64,000 bases of DNA from Onishia taeanensis (GTDB lineage Bacteria > Pseudomonadota > Gammaproteobacteria > Pseudomonadales > Halomonadaceae), in the NCBI RefSeq assembly GCF_900100755.1, contig NZ_FNCI01000015.1:1-64000 (forward strand). Reading direction: 5' to 3'. The notes beneath the pieces were generated by a model, which worked only from the letters and a program-made list of their open reading frames with translations, did no database searches and was not told the origin of the DNA. The position numbers were made by a program, and so were the translations under genes. This document shows positions 45,952 through 55,711 of the stretch, one piece after another (the first letter of the stretch is position 1; every line of letters begins with the position of its first letter).

Positions 45952-47778
45952 TCAGGGCTGCAGGCTCTGGCGCTGTGCATCCAGCCAGTCCAGAGCGCCC
46001 TTGGTGTTGGACCACTGATCGCGCATCAGGGTGCGGTACTGCCAGGCTTCGGCGCGGCTGCCGGGCTCGGGCGCGTCCGCCTGACGGCCGCGCACCTCAC
46101 GCCCCTTCGGGTCGCAGAGCATTGCCATCACATGAGGATTGATCCGACGCACTTCCTCGAGTGCCGTGCGGGCCTCATCCAGGCGTTCGAGGCGATACAG
46201 CGCCAGCACCCGGCCCATCAACACGCCCAGCAGAGGCGGCGTCTCGTTGGCCTGCAGGCTAACCTCCAAAGCCCGGCTATTGCGGCTTTCCCGCAGCAGT
46301 TGGTCGAGCACCAGCTCACGCAGACCCAGCGAGTCCTGAGCGTCCAGGCTCAGCAGCCGCTCGGCGAGCTCCCTGGAACGCTCACGGGCGCCACGCTCCA
46401 TGCCCACCACCAGGGCCAAGCCGGTACGCAGCAGCACGGCATTGTCGGCGGCGTCCCATTCGAAGTCGCCCTCCCCTTCACTCTCGAGCTGCGTCAGCCA
46501 GCGCTCCAGTCGCAGCGCCAGCGGCTCGAATAGGCTCGGCGCCATCCACGGCAGGCTGCCAAAGCGGCTGGTCAGCGCCAACGTCAGCGACTGCACGACC
46601 TGGGGCGAATCGAGCCATTCGGGATGTGCGCAAAGCTCTCCCAGCCAGTCGCTGGCATAAGGCCAGGGGTCATCGACGAAGCCCAGTGCCGCCTCTTCAT
46701 CGACCAACACCTGGAAGTGCTTTTGCCAAGTGGCGAACAAGGTGTCCTGACGCGCCGTCGTGTGGAATTCCAGGCGGCCTTCGGCGGTGCGCTGGAACTC
46801 CAGACGTGGCGCGGTCGGCAACGATTCGAGCAGCGCCTGCAGCGCCGCCAGGGGGTCGGCCAGGTCTTCCTCGGAACTGACCATCTGCTCGGCCAGGGTA
46901 GCCCCCGGGTTCTCGGCCAGATCGGCCAGGAACTCGAGCTGCTCCGGGTCCAGATCGCCTTGCCGCGACAGCCGGCGGAACCAGAATCGCGCCCGCTCCG
47001 CGGCCTCTTCGACGTTGCCCTCATGCAGCAGCAGCATGGCCTCGATATAGGCAAGCGTCGGCGAATCCGGCAGCGCCTGCTGGGCGCGCACGAACGCCTC
47101 GCGGGCGCTTGCCAGGTCATCGTCGTCGAGATACATCAGGCACAGCCGTTCGAGCGCCACGCCGCGCAGAAAGAGCGGACCTCTATCCAGCACTTCATCG
47201 AGCAGTGCGGTGCGCTTGTTGTGGAACCCGCGTTCCTGATAGAGATCGATCAAGAGCTCGAAGGCCGGCTCGGCCTGCTCCGGAAGGCGTTCCCAATCGG
47301 AGGTATTGAATAGCGCCTCGAGAATCTGCTGGGCCCGGCCACGCTGACCGCCCTCGGCGGCAATCAGCCCGGCTTCGAGCAGTGCCTGGGCCGGCGCTCG
47401 GCCGCTATCCAAGGCGGCCTTGAGGGTATCGCCCTTCCACTCGCGCAGCGACAGCATCCACATCAGGTGACCGGGAATCGGGCCGGGGAAGCGTTCGGCG
47501 CCGCAACACTGCTTAGTCTTGAGCCCGGAATCACACCAGCAGGGCTCGTTGCGCCCCGGACGCGCCAGCGGCTCGCAGGCAAAGTCCAAGCGTTCGAGCG
47601 GCGTCTGCGACCACAGCTCCGGGCCCAGCGCCTGCGCCAGCGAGAGTTTGCCACCGACCAGTACCGGGCCGTCTTCGCGCACCCAGGCCATGAAGGACGG
47701 GTAATGCTCGTTGTTTCGAATCGCCATCAGCGCACCGGAGGCGAAGCCCAGCAACTGTTCTACCCATACCGCCAGCAT
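45952..47778 (-). CDS. SEC-C motif/TPR-like protein
   Basis: This 608-aa protein has a SEC-C zinc-binding motif at about residues 75-95 (PGRNEPCWCDSGLKTKQCC), as found at the end of SecA, followed by long helical TPR-like repeats. It has no signal or TM. Its function is unknown; the SEC-C motif suggests binding of SecB or other proteins. The start is ATG 47778, preceded by GAAGGGAGAAG; the frame also has a GTG at 47793. Confidence 0.8.
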   Translation of the reverse strand: MLAVWVEQLLGFASGALMAIRNNEHYPSFMAWVREDGPVLVGGKLSLAQALGPELWSQTPLERLDFACEPLARPGRNEPCWCDSGLKTKQCCGAERFPGPIPGHLMWMLSLREWKGDTLKAALDSGRAPAQALLEAGLIAAEGGQRGRAQQILEALFNTSDWERLPEQAEPAFELLIDLYQERGFHNKRTALLDEVLDRGPLFLRGVALERLCLMYLDDDDLASAREAFVRAQQALPDSPTLAYIEAMLLLHEGNVEEAAERARFWFRRLSRQGDLDPEQLEFLADLAENPGATLAEQMVSSEEDLADPLAALQALLESLPTAPRLEFQRTAEGRLEFHTTARQDTLFATWQKHFQVLVDEEAALGFVDDPWPYASDWLGELCAHPEWLDSPQVVQSLTLALTSRFGSLPWMAPSLFEPLALRLERWLTQLESEGEGDFEWDAADNAVLLRTGLALVVGMERGARERSRELAERLLSLDAQDSLGLRELVLDQLLRESRNSRALEVSLQANETPPLLGVLMGRVLALYRLERLDEARTALEEVRRINPHVMAMLCDPKGREVRGRQADAPEPGSRAEAWQYRTLMRDQWSNTKGALDWLDAQRQSLQP

Positions 47779-47960
47779 GTCTTCTCCCTTCACCGAGGCG
47801 TTGCGCAGGCCGAGCCTGCAGCTAATAAGAGCAGCATGCTAACACGCCGCCCTTGGCCCCTCACTATTGTCCGTTTGACTCGCTTGTCGGCATCCACCTT
47901 GCCGCCACGCCCCGGCCATGACCGCCCTTTTCGGCTATCACGGCCTGAAACAGAACGTGC

Positions 47961-48857
47961 TTAGAACCGCACCACGGCATGTCCGCGCTCGCCGAGAGAT
48001 TCGGCCAGCCGTGCGATATGCGAAGGCCCCACCTCACAGCAGCCGCCGATGATATCGATACCGTGATCGACCCAGCGCATCGCCGTGTGGGTGAAGGCCT
48101 CGGGGTCAAGATCAAGCCGCGCCTCGAGTGAGCTTACGGTGCCTCCCGGGGCCAGCGCCTCGACGGAGGTAAAACCATTGGGATAGGCCCCGGTCATCCC
48201 GGAGAAGCCGGTCAGAAGGTCAAGGCTCGCCTCGATGGTTTCGGGCTGGCTACAGTTGATCAGCAGCGCCTGGACCCCCAGCGACTCGGCTAGGGCCACC
48301 GCGTCGGCCAGGGGCTCCTGGCTGCGCAGGCGACCGGGGTTGGCATCATCGAGCGTTACGGCGATCCAGACCGGCAGCCCCGTCTCCGAGGCGGCGGTTG
48401 CCGCCGTGCGCATCTCGTCAAGCGAGGCCATCGCCTCGCACAGCCACAGGTCCACGCCCTGCCCGGCCGCCACCATACGCCGGTAGCTGGCCAAGGCGGC
48501 GTCGCCAGTCGGTGACTGGTCGGGCCGATAGCTGGCCACCAGCGGCGGTAAGCAGCCGGCAATCGCCACGTCTTCGCCGCAGGCGGCTACCGCTTTTTGC
48601 GCGCACTCCAACGCCCGTCGATGCAGCATTTCCAGAGACTCGGCCTGGCCGTCACGGGACAGACGCTCCGGCGTGGCCGTGTAGGTCGCAAGGGTAATCA
48701 CCCGGGCGCCTGCCCGAATGAAGTCTTCATGCAGTGCCTGCACCAGTTCGGGATAGTGATTGAGAATATGGGTTGACCAGAGCGGGGTCGGCGGTTCGCC
48801 AGCACGACGAACAAGCTCCTGGCCCATACCGCCATCCAGCAGCACGATCGATGACAT
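47961..48857 (-). CDS. homocysteine S-methyltransferase family protein
   Basis: This 298-aa protein has the homocysteine-methyltransferase barrel with zinc ligands in INCSQPE and IIGGCCEVGPSHI, and the start MSSIVLLDGGMGQEL. It should methylate homocysteine from S-methylmethionine or a similar donor (MmuM-like), making methionine. The ATG at 48857 follows AGGAG; the frame extends upstream to 49016 without support. Confidence 0.88.
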   Translation of the reverse strand: MSSIVLLDGGMGQELVRRAGEPPTPLWSTHILNHYPELVQALHEDFIRAGARVITLATYTATPERLSRDGQAESLEMLHRRALECAQKAVAACGEDVAIAGCLPPLVASYRPDQSPTGDAALASYRRMVAAGQGVDLWLCEAMASLDEMRTAATAASETGLPVWIAVTLDDANPGRLRSQEPLADAVALAESLGVQALLINCSQPETIEASLDLLTGFSGMTGAYPNGFTSVEALAPGGTVSSLEARLDLDPEAFTHTAMRWVDHGIDIIGGCCEVGPSHIARLAESLGERGHAVVRF

Positions 48858-49093
48858 ACCTTGACTCCTGACTTGCTTGGCGTTTCGCATCAACACTTCA
48901 CTTCTGACAGACAATTTTGACACCCGTGCGCCGCGTGCCTTTCTGCACGTAACGATACCCCCGCCGAGGTCTAAAGACGCATGAACCAAGCACCTGCGGG
49001 CGCAAAATTCTAGCACGCCAATGGCGGGACTGTTGCGCTCGCGTGAGGGGTGCTAATGTGTCGCCCGCCGGCGTCCGTCGGCTTCCCCGTTCG

Positions 49094-51049
49094 ATGCTGA
49101 TGAAGGCTGCCGTGCTCGTACCCATTCCCTTTCGCCGCCGTGGTAAGGACGCTTCTCACGAGACATCTCAGGTCCGCCTCGAGCGTGAGGGCCGAGACGA
49201 GATCGATCGCATCACTCGCGCCGTGGAAAAGGTGCCCTGGTCGGTCAGTCTGCTGCAGATTCTATGGACCGCCGGTCCCGTCACCCTGCTAGGCGCCTGG
49301 GGCGGCTACCTGCTGGGCTACGGCCGTGCCCCCACCGCCGATAACTACATCTTCTTCATCAGCTACACGGTGATTACCGGCGCCACCGGTATCATCGCCA
49401 ACCTGGTGCACCAGTTCACCGGGGCGCGCCGCGCCGAGAAGACCACCGCCAAGATAGAGCGCGTCATCAAGGCGCTGCCGGATCTGCTGCTGACGACCCG
49501 CGATCTGATCGTCGAACGGCTAGAGGGCGACGCCCGGCGCCGCGAGGCCGCCGCCATGCTGCTGCGCAAGCAGGACCTGTCACCCGAGGGCGTCGAGCTT
49601 GCCGCTCTCGAGCTGCTCGATGATCGCGACAGCGCCCGGATCATCAGCCAGATCGACGTTTACCGCCGTGTCGGCCTGCATGCCCGTATCCGCGACATGG
49701 TCGCGCTCTATGGCGAGACGCTGGAACCGCAGTTTCAGGAACTCGCCGCGCTGGCCCCGGAAGCCACCGATCTGTTACGGGCGCGCTTCACCGGCCAGGC
49801 GCCAGCGCTGCAACACGGGGTGTCGCGAGATGACAACTTCATCGAGCGGGTACTGGCGGCCATCGAGCAGGACGATGAGCTGCTGATGACGCTGCAGGAC
49901 GTGGAAGAGATGCTGATTCTGGCCTTCGAGCTGATCAGCGGTCGCCAGATTCCCATGCTGACCTTCGAGTACAAGGGCCGCTGGCGGCTGGCGCAGGCCT
50001 TCGACGCCCTGGAACAGGCCCGCGCCCGACACCGCATCGCCCAAGCCACCGGCCTTTCGCGACTCAAGGCACTGATGGCCTATCTTGCCGAGCAGTCGGG
50101 CACCCTGGTCGAGGATTCCGCGTCTGGACTGCGCGCCGAGGTACTGGTCGAGCGCTCGCGCAACGCCATGGATGCCCTTGCCGAGCAGATCCAGCACCTG
50201 GCCAAAGCGGTACGCAGCGGCCAGAGCCAGCATCGCCGCGCCCTGGACCAAAAGGCCGAACTCCTGGCCAATGCCGTGCGTCTGCACAAGCAGGTCTCGG
50301 AAGCCTACGAGCAGGTGGGCCGCCATCATGCCCAGCTGCTCAAGATGGCCGAACGCTGGGAGCGCATCAGCCATGCCCAGGACAGCGACGGAGCCCGCCT
50401 GCAGTTGAGCCCCGGCCGACGCGGCCTGCGCATACGCGAGCATGTCATCGAACTCGATGACGAAGCCAAGGCCAAGGTCTGCAAGCGGCTCGTCAAACAC
50501 CTGGGCAGCAGCGAATTCGATCAGCATCGCCGCACTACGCTAGGCATCGAACGCGAGCGGCGTCTGTCGGTGGGGGTCGACGTCTCCAAGCGCCTGGCGG
50601 TCGAGATCGCCCTTGCCCTAGAGCCGCATATCCACCTTTCCCGGCCGGCGGTACAGCGCGCCATCAACAGCACCAACGCCGCTGATTTCGGCCAGCTAGA
50701 ACCCAACCTGTCGGCGGCCGCCAAGGCAGCGATGGGGGCGGCCATGGTCAAGGAGATCGAGGTCGACCTGTCGCGTCCCGCCGAGCAGTTGGCCCTGGCC
50801 CTGGTGAAGCACTATCACGTCGAACTCGAACCCGGGGCCATCGACTTCCTGGCGCAGAACTACGGTGCCCGGGAAGCCACTCTGACCATGCTCTCCAACT
50901 ATCACGCCAGCCATGCCGGCAGTGACAAGCCAAACGTCAGCTATCTGAGCCAGCGCCCCCCGATGGTCGGCAAGCCCCATCGGGACTGGTACCGGGCCCT
51001 GGTCAGAGCCCGCCGAGCACTGGGCCTGAAAGGCGGCGAACGCCGCTGA
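49094..51049 (+). CDS. unknown membrane protein, long helical
   Basis: This 651-aa protein is not one I recognise. It has two neighbouring hydrophobic segments (about residues 55-75 and 82-105), then a long helical region with coiled-coil character (about 330-440: LVERSRNAMDALAEQI, AEAYEQV-type heptads) and a C-terminal alpha/helical domain. No catalytic motif was found. The start could be 49094 or 49100; neither has a clear ribosome site. It is divergent from the homocysteine-methyltransferase gene. Confidence 0.6.
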   Translation: MLMKAAVLVPIPFRRRGKDASHETSQVRLEREGRDEIDRITRAVEKVPWSVSLLQILWTAGPVTLLGAWGGYLLGYGRAPTADNYIFFISYTVITGATGIIANLVHQFTGARRAEKTTAKIERVIKALPDLLLTTRDLIVERLEGDARRREAAAMLLRKQDLSPEGVELAALELLDDRDSARIISQIDVYRRVGLHARIRDMVALYGETLEPQFQELAALAPEATDLLRARFTGQAPALQHGVSRDDNFIERVLAAIEQDDELLMTLQDVEEMLILAFELISGRQIPMLTFEYKGRWRLAQAFDALEQARARHRIAQATGLSRLKALMAYLAEQSGTLVEDSASGLRAEVLVERSRNAMDALAEQIQHLAKAVRSGQSQHRRALDQKAELLANAVRLHKQVSEAYEQVGRHHAQLLKMAERWERISHAQDSDGARLQLSPGRRGLRIREHVIELDDEAKAKVCKRLVKHLGSSEFDQHRRTTLGIERERRLSVGVDVSKRLAVEIALALEPHIHLSRPAVQRAINSTNAADFGQLEPNLSAAAKAAMGAAMVKEIEVDLSRPAEQLALALVKHYHVELEPGAIDFLAQNYGAREATLTMLSNYHASHAGSDKPNVSYLSQRPPMVGKPHRDWYRALVRARRALGLKGGERR

Positions 51050-51076
51050 GGTGGGCCTTGATGCAATAAGAACGCC

Positions 51077-52324
51077 TCAGACCTGCTCTGCCCACTCGAG
51101 CAGCGGCCTGGCCCGTCCGGCCATATCCAGGCGGGCCTGGAGGCGCACCAAGTTCCAGTAGTGGCCGTTGAGCGTGCGCGACAGCAGCAGGGTGTCCGCC
51201 GGCGGCTGCAGGCGATCCATCGCCGCCCATACCCGCGGGCTTAGCTCGCGCAGGCGCCGATGCACCCGCACGTCGCCGAGATCCTGCACGCCGGGGGCGA
51301 ACAGCGGTGCGACGGCCGCGGCACTGTCACGGTAAAGACTCAGCGGCGCCCCTTCGCCCTGACGCCCACCCATCGCCAGCAACGCCGCGTCCATCGCCAT
51401 CGGGTCTTCCTCCAGGGTGGCCTTGAGCAGCTTGAGCGTCTGGCGCAACCGCGCTTCTGGCACCGGAATCACAGCGCCAAGATCATAGATGATCAAATGC
51501 CCCTCGGCGTCGGCGGCAAAGTTGCCGGCATGCGGGTCGGCGTGTAGCTCACCGAAGGTGAAGAGCTCTTCGGTCATCCAGTCGGCCAGGCGCACCGCCA
51601 CGGCCTGGCGCAGCGCGTCATCCGCCTGATCGAGCTCACGCAGCGGCGTGCCCGGCACATAGGACATGGCCAGCACCCGCGCGGTGCACAGCGACTCGAT
51701 CGGCGCCGGAATGACGACATCATCGTTTTCTGCGTAACGCTGGCGATAGCGCGACAGGGCCGCGGCCTCGGCCCGATAGTCGAGTTCGCCGCGCAGGCTC
51801 TCGGCGAGCTCCTCGAAGAGCGCATCCAGGCGCGCCTGAGGGACCTTGAACCAGCGGCCCAGACGCATCATGCGCCGCACCTGGGCAAGATCGCTCTCCA
51901 GCACCTCCTCGAGCCCGGGATATTGCACCTTGAGCACCAGGGTCTCACCGTCGAGAGTCGTGGCTCGATGCACCTGCCCCATGGAGGCGCTGGCGAAGGG
52001 GCGCTCCTCGATTTTGGCGAAATGCGCCTCGAGATCACCGTATTCGGCCTCGAGGGTAGTGCGGATCTTCTCCCATGGCATCGGCTCCGCCTGGCGCTGC
52101 AGGCGAGCGAGCTCGTTGGCAAGCTCCGGCGGCAGCAGGTCATCCCACTGCGACATGACCTGAGCCAGCTTCATGGCCGGGCCCTTGAGTTCCGATAGCC
52201 CCTCGAACAGCGCCTCGCCCAGCGAACGCCAATCGGCTTCGCCGCCGAGGCGGGTCTTGAGCATCGCGCCGCCGGTTCTTGCCCCCAGCCCCAGCAGCCG
52301 TCGCGTTCTGCCGCGCTCTCGCAT
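51077..52324 (-). CDS. ABC1/UbiB-family atypical kinase
   Basis: This 415-aa protein is of the ABC1/UbiB family of atypical kinases: the KxGQ-like KLAQVMSQ motif, an Ala-rich loop (ASASMGQVH), VLKVQYPG with the ion-pair Lys, and HADPHAGNF and YDLGAV for the catalytic and metal sites. It lacks the C-terminal TM helices of true UbiB, so it may not act in ubiquinone synthesis. A perfect palindrome lies just before the start. Confidence 0.88.
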   Translation of the reverse strand: MRERGRTRRLLGLGARTGGAMLKTRLGGEADWRSLGEALFEGLSELKGPAMKLAQVMSQWDDLLPPELANELARLQRQAEPMPWEKIRTTLEAEYGDLEAHFAKIEERPFASASMGQVHRATTLDGETLVLKVQYPGLEEVLESDLAQVRRMMRLGRWFKVPQARLDALFEELAESLRGELDYRAEAAALSRYRQRYAENDDVVIPAPIESLCTARVLAMSYVPGTPLRELDQADDALRQAVAVRLADWMTEELFTFGELHADPHAGNFAADAEGHLIIYDLGAVIPVPEARLRQTLKLLKATLEEDPMAMDAALLAMGGRQGEGAPLSLYRDSAAAVAPLFAPGVQDLGDVRVHRRLRELSPRVWAAMDRLQPPADTLLLSRTLNGHYWNLVRLQARLDMAGRARPLLEWAEQV

Positions 52325-52328
52325 AGTG

Positions 52329-52343
52329 GTACAAACCTTGTAC
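52329..52343. promoter_or_regulatory. palindromic operator before UbiB-like gene
   Basis: GTACAA-ACC-TTGTAC at 52329-52343 is a perfect 6-bp inverted repeat with a 3-bp spacer, 5 bp upstream of the UbiB-like ATG and about 117 bp before topB. It could be an operator for a TetR-like repressor; no such gene is adjacent. Confidence 0.5.
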
Positions 52344-52459
52344 GTATTTCGATTCAGGTTACACCTAGCGAGACGGCCAGGATACTGGAAGAATGTCCAT
52401 TACTTTGACAAGCTGGCGAGCCCGCCCTGTCTCCCGTTATTCACTCTCATGAGACCTCC

Positions 52460-54487
52460 ATGCGCCTGATTATCGCCGAGAAACCGAGCCTTGCCCGCGC
52501 CATCGCCGATGCCTTACCCGGCCAGTCCCGGCGCAGCGACGGCGCCGTGACGGTCGGCGACACCACTGTGACCTGGTGCTTGGGCCACCTGCTGGAGCAG
52601 GCGCCGCCGGATGCCTACGACCCGGCCCTCAAGCAATGGCGCCTCGACCATCTGCCGATCCTTCCCAACCCCTGGCGGCTGATGCCGAGACCCAAGGCGC
52701 GCGGCCAACTGGCGGTGATCCGCCGGCTGCTCAAGGAAGCCAGCAGCGTGGTGCATGCCGGCGACCCGGATCGTGAAGGCCAACTATTGGTACAGGAGGT
52801 GCTCGATTACCTGAAGTGGCGCGGGCCGGTGGCGCGCCTCCTGGTCAACGACCTCAACCGCCCGGCGGTGGTCAAGGCGCTGGGGCAGCTTCGCGATAAC
52901 AGCGAATTCCAGGCCCTGTACCGGGCCGCCGAGACCCGCTCCCGGGCCGACTGGCTGTATGGCATCAACCTGACCCGTGCCTGGACGCTGACCGGCCGCC
53001 AGGCAGGACACAACGGTGTACTCTCGGTGGGCCGGGTGCAGACCCCGGTGCTTGGGCTGGTGGTGCGACGCGACGCCGAGATCGCCGCCTTCACGCCGCG
53101 CCCCTTCCATGTGTTGTGGGTCGACCTGGCCGTCGAGCACGGCAACCTCAGGGCCTGGTGGCAGCCCGGCGAGCATCACCCGTTGGATGACCAGGGTCGC
53201 CTGCTCCAGCGCGGCCCAGCCGAGGCACTGGCCGCGCGGCTGCCGGGTAGCCAGGGCACGCTCGCCAGCCTCAATGCCAAGAAAAGTCGTCAGGCCGCAC
53301 CACTGCCCTACTCCCTGTCGGCGCTGCAGGTCGATGCGGCCCGCCGCTACAAGCTCTCGGCCAAGGCGGTGCTCGATACCTGCCAGAGCCTCTACGAGCG
53401 CCACAAGCTAATTACCTACCCGCGCTCGGACTGTCGCTATCTGCCCGCCGCTCACCATGGCCCATCGAGGCAGGCGCTGACCAACGCCTGCCAGGGCGAT
53501 GCCACCCTGGGCCCCTGGCTTGCCGGCGCCGACTTTTCGCTGCGCTCCAAGGCCTTCAACGATGCCAAGGTCAGTGCCCACCACGCCCTGTCGCCCACCG
53601 GCACCCGGCCGGACTTCTCACGGCTCTCGGCCACCGAGGCCAACGTCTTCCGGCTGATCGCTCGTAACGTGCTGGCGCAGTTCTATCCGCCCCTCGAGAC
53701 CCGCGAGGTCAAGGCCGAGTTCACCATCCTCGAGGAGCGCTTTCGCGCCCAGGGCCGGGAAATTCTCGCCCCGGGCTGGAAGCCGCTTTTCACCACCCGC
53801 GACGAGGCGCCGCCGCTGCCGCCCTTGCGGGAAGGCGAGCCGGCCCGGGTGCAGGAGACAGGCGTCGAGGATCGCGAGACCCGGCCGCCGGAACCCTTCA
53901 CCGATGCCAGCCTGATCAAGGCAATGATGAACATCGCCCGCTACGTTCAGGATCCGGCGGTCAAGCGCACCCTGCGTGACTCCGATGGCCTGGGCACTGA
54001 GGCGACCCGCGCCGGCATCATCGAAACGCTGCTCGATCGCGGCTATCTGGTGCGCCAGCAGCAGGCCCTGCGGGCCACCCAGATCGGCCATGCGCTGATC
54101 AATGCCCTGCCCGAAGCGGTCGGCCGTGCCGAGCGCACCGCGCTCTGGGAGCAGCGTCTGACCGACATCGCCGAGACCGGCAGCGACCCGTCGCCCTTCC
54201 TCTCGGGCCTGGTCGAGGACCTGCGGGGACTGCTGGGCGCCGCCGATGCCGGGCGCATGCGCAGCGCCCTGAGTGATGCCCGCGGGGTCGCCCCGGCCGC
54301 GCCGAGCGCTGCCACATCAAAACGCAAGCCGCGCCGGGCAAGCACCGGCAAGGGGGCAACTGCCAAGCGCGGTTCGAGCAAGCGTTCAACGACCCAAAGC
54401 GCCTCCGGCAAGACGACCGGCACCTCGAGCGGGCGTCGCAAGGCCGGGACGAGCAAACCGCGCAGCAAGAAGACGGACGACGCATGA
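52460..54487 (+). CDS. topB: DNA topoisomerase III
   Basis: This 675-aa type IA topoisomerase has the TOPRIM domain (MRLIIAEKPSLARAIADAL; DPDRE at about 102-106) and the catalytic tyrosine Y320 in LITYPRSDCRYLP. The core ends near 610; a basic Lys/Arg/Ser/Thr-rich tail of about 65 residues replaces zinc fingers. TopB decatenates replication and recombination intermediates. Its stop overlaps the next gene by 4 bp. Confidence 0.95.
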   Translation: MRLIIAEKPSLARAIADALPGQSRRSDGAVTVGDTTVTWCLGHLLEQAPPDAYDPALKQWRLDHLPILPNPWRLMPRPKARGQLAVIRRLLKEASSVVHAGDPDREGQLLVQEVLDYLKWRGPVARLLVNDLNRPAVVKALGQLRDNSEFQALYRAAETRSRADWLYGINLTRAWTLTGRQAGHNGVLSVGRVQTPVLGLVVRRDAEIAAFTPRPFHVLWVDLAVEHGNLRAWWQPGEHHPLDDQGRLLQRGPAEALAARLPGSQGTLASLNAKKSRQAAPLPYSLSALQVDAARRYKLSAKAVLDTCQSLYERHKLITYPRSDCRYLPAAHHGPSRQALTNACQGDATLGPWLAGADFSLRSKAFNDAKVSAHHALSPTGTRPDFSRLSATEANVFRLIARNVLAQFYPPLETREVKAEFTILEERFRAQGREILAPGWKPLFTTRDEAPPLPPLREGEPARVQETGVEDRETRPPEPFTDASLIKAMMNIARYVQDPAVKRTLRDSDGLGTEATRAGIIETLLDRGYLVRQQQALRATQIGHALINALPEAVGRAERTALWEQRLTDIAETGSDPSPFLSGLVEDLRGLLGAADAGRMRSALSDARGVAPAAPSAATSKRKPRRASTGKGATAKRGSSKRSTTQSASGKTTGTSSGRRKAGTSKPRSKKTDDA

Positions 54488-55449
54488 ACACGCCCCAGAA
54501 CAAGATGGCCAAGAGCGAGACGAACACGAACGAGACGACCCCGGCTCAGCGCTCCCCGCATGCGCAGCCGAATCACTGGGTCGTCGGCCCCGGCGCCGTG
54601 GGGCGGCTGCTTGCCTTGCGGCTGGCGGGCCAGTTACCGGTGGTCCTGATCGGGCGACGCCAGCCGCCAGGCCGGCTGACGCTGATCACGCCCGAGGGCG
54701 AGCAGATCCTGCGCAGGCTGCGCGGTGCCACGCCGGAAACCTTGCCACCGAGCCCCCCTGAGATGATCCATCTGACCACCAAGGCATACAGTGCGGAGGT
54801 CGCCATTACGGCCTTGAAGGGTCGAGTGCCCACCGCGACACCCTTGGTGCTCTGGCAGAACGGCTTCGGCGTTCAGGAGACGCTGACCCACTCCTGGCCA
54901 GGGCCGGTGCTCTGCGCCAGCACCACCGAGGGCGCCTTCGTGGACGACACGCCAGAGCGCAATGCCGTCGTGCATGCGGGCCATGGCCGCACGGTCATCG
55001 GCCACCTCGACGGCGCCTACCCTGAGCTGGCAGAATCGCTGGCCGAGACGCTTTCAGCAGCGGGCCTGGCCTGTCAGGCGGTCGCCGATATTCGCGTGCG
55101 GCTATGGCACAAGCTCGCGGTCAATGCCGCCATCAACCCTCTGGTGGCGCGCTTTCGCATCCGCAACGGCCAACTCAGGGATCGCCCCTTCCGGCCCATG
55201 GTCGAGGCGCTGGTGTCGGAGCTTGCCCTGATCCTGGCCGCCGAGGGCATTCCCGCGCCCCCAAACGGCTGGTCGGCACAGGTGTGGAGCGTGGCAGCGG
55301 CAACCGCCAATAATCGCGCCTCGATGCTCCAGGACGTGCTGGCGCGACGCCCCACCGAGATCGATGCCATCCTTGGTCCGCTGCTCCAAACGGCCCGCCA
55401 CCACGCAATACCCTGCCCTCACCTGGAGGCCCTGGAGTCCGGCAGTTGA
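54484..55449 (+). CDS. ketopantoate reductase-like (ApbA/PanE) protein
   Basis: This 321-aa protein has an N-terminal Rossmann motif (GPGAVGRLLALRLAG) and the PanE C-terminal helical domain with the conserved Lys in WHKLAVNAAINPL. PanE reduces 2-dehydropantoate with NADPH for pantothenate. A polar about 25-residue leader precedes the fold. It is translationally coupled to topB (ATGA). Some family members act on other substrates. Confidence 0.85.
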   Translation: MNTPQNKMAKSETNTNETTPAQRSPHAQPNHWVVGPGAVGRLLALRLAGQLPVVLIGRRQPPGRLTLITPEGEQILRRLRGATPETLPPSPPEMIHLTTKAYSAEVAITALKGRVPTATPLVLWQNGFGVQETLTHSWPGPVLCASTTEGAFVDDTPERNAVVHAGHGRTVIGHLDGAYPELAESLAETLSAAGLACQAVADIRVRLWHKLAVNAAINPLVARFRIRNGQLRDRPFRPMVEALVSELALILAAEGIPAPPNGWSAQVWSVAAATANNRASMLQDVLARRPTEIDAILGPLLQTARHHAIPCPHLEALESGS

Positions 55450-55489
55450 GGCACCGATGCTGCGCCCGCTGCCCTACCAAGCCCAGCGG

Positions 55490-55505
55490 TTCAGACTGCG
55501 TTCAG
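55490..55505 (+). promoter_or_regulatory. CopR-type box 1 (cytochrome promoter)
   Basis: TTCAG (55490-55494), six bases, TTCAG (55501-55505): a direct repeat with 11-bp period, as expected for an OmpR-family dimer. The following CTTACCCCGGCATGATCG is also shared with the copA promoter. It lies 207 bp before the cytochrome ATG, so a longer leader or a missed small gene is possible. Confidence 0.7.
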
Positions 55506-55711
55506 CTTACCCCGGCATGATCGACTTGATTCATCGCGAAGGATCCTTCAAGGCCACTGCGACGTGGCCTCGTTTTCCCTATCATATCGCCAGCGACTCA
55601 CGTCGGATGCCGCCACGGGCCGGCTGCCAGGAAAATCGGCCCGAGCGATGTGAACGCCGGGAAGACAACAATTCGAGACCCGATCCCCTACAAAAAAGGA
55701 CGACGTCGAAG

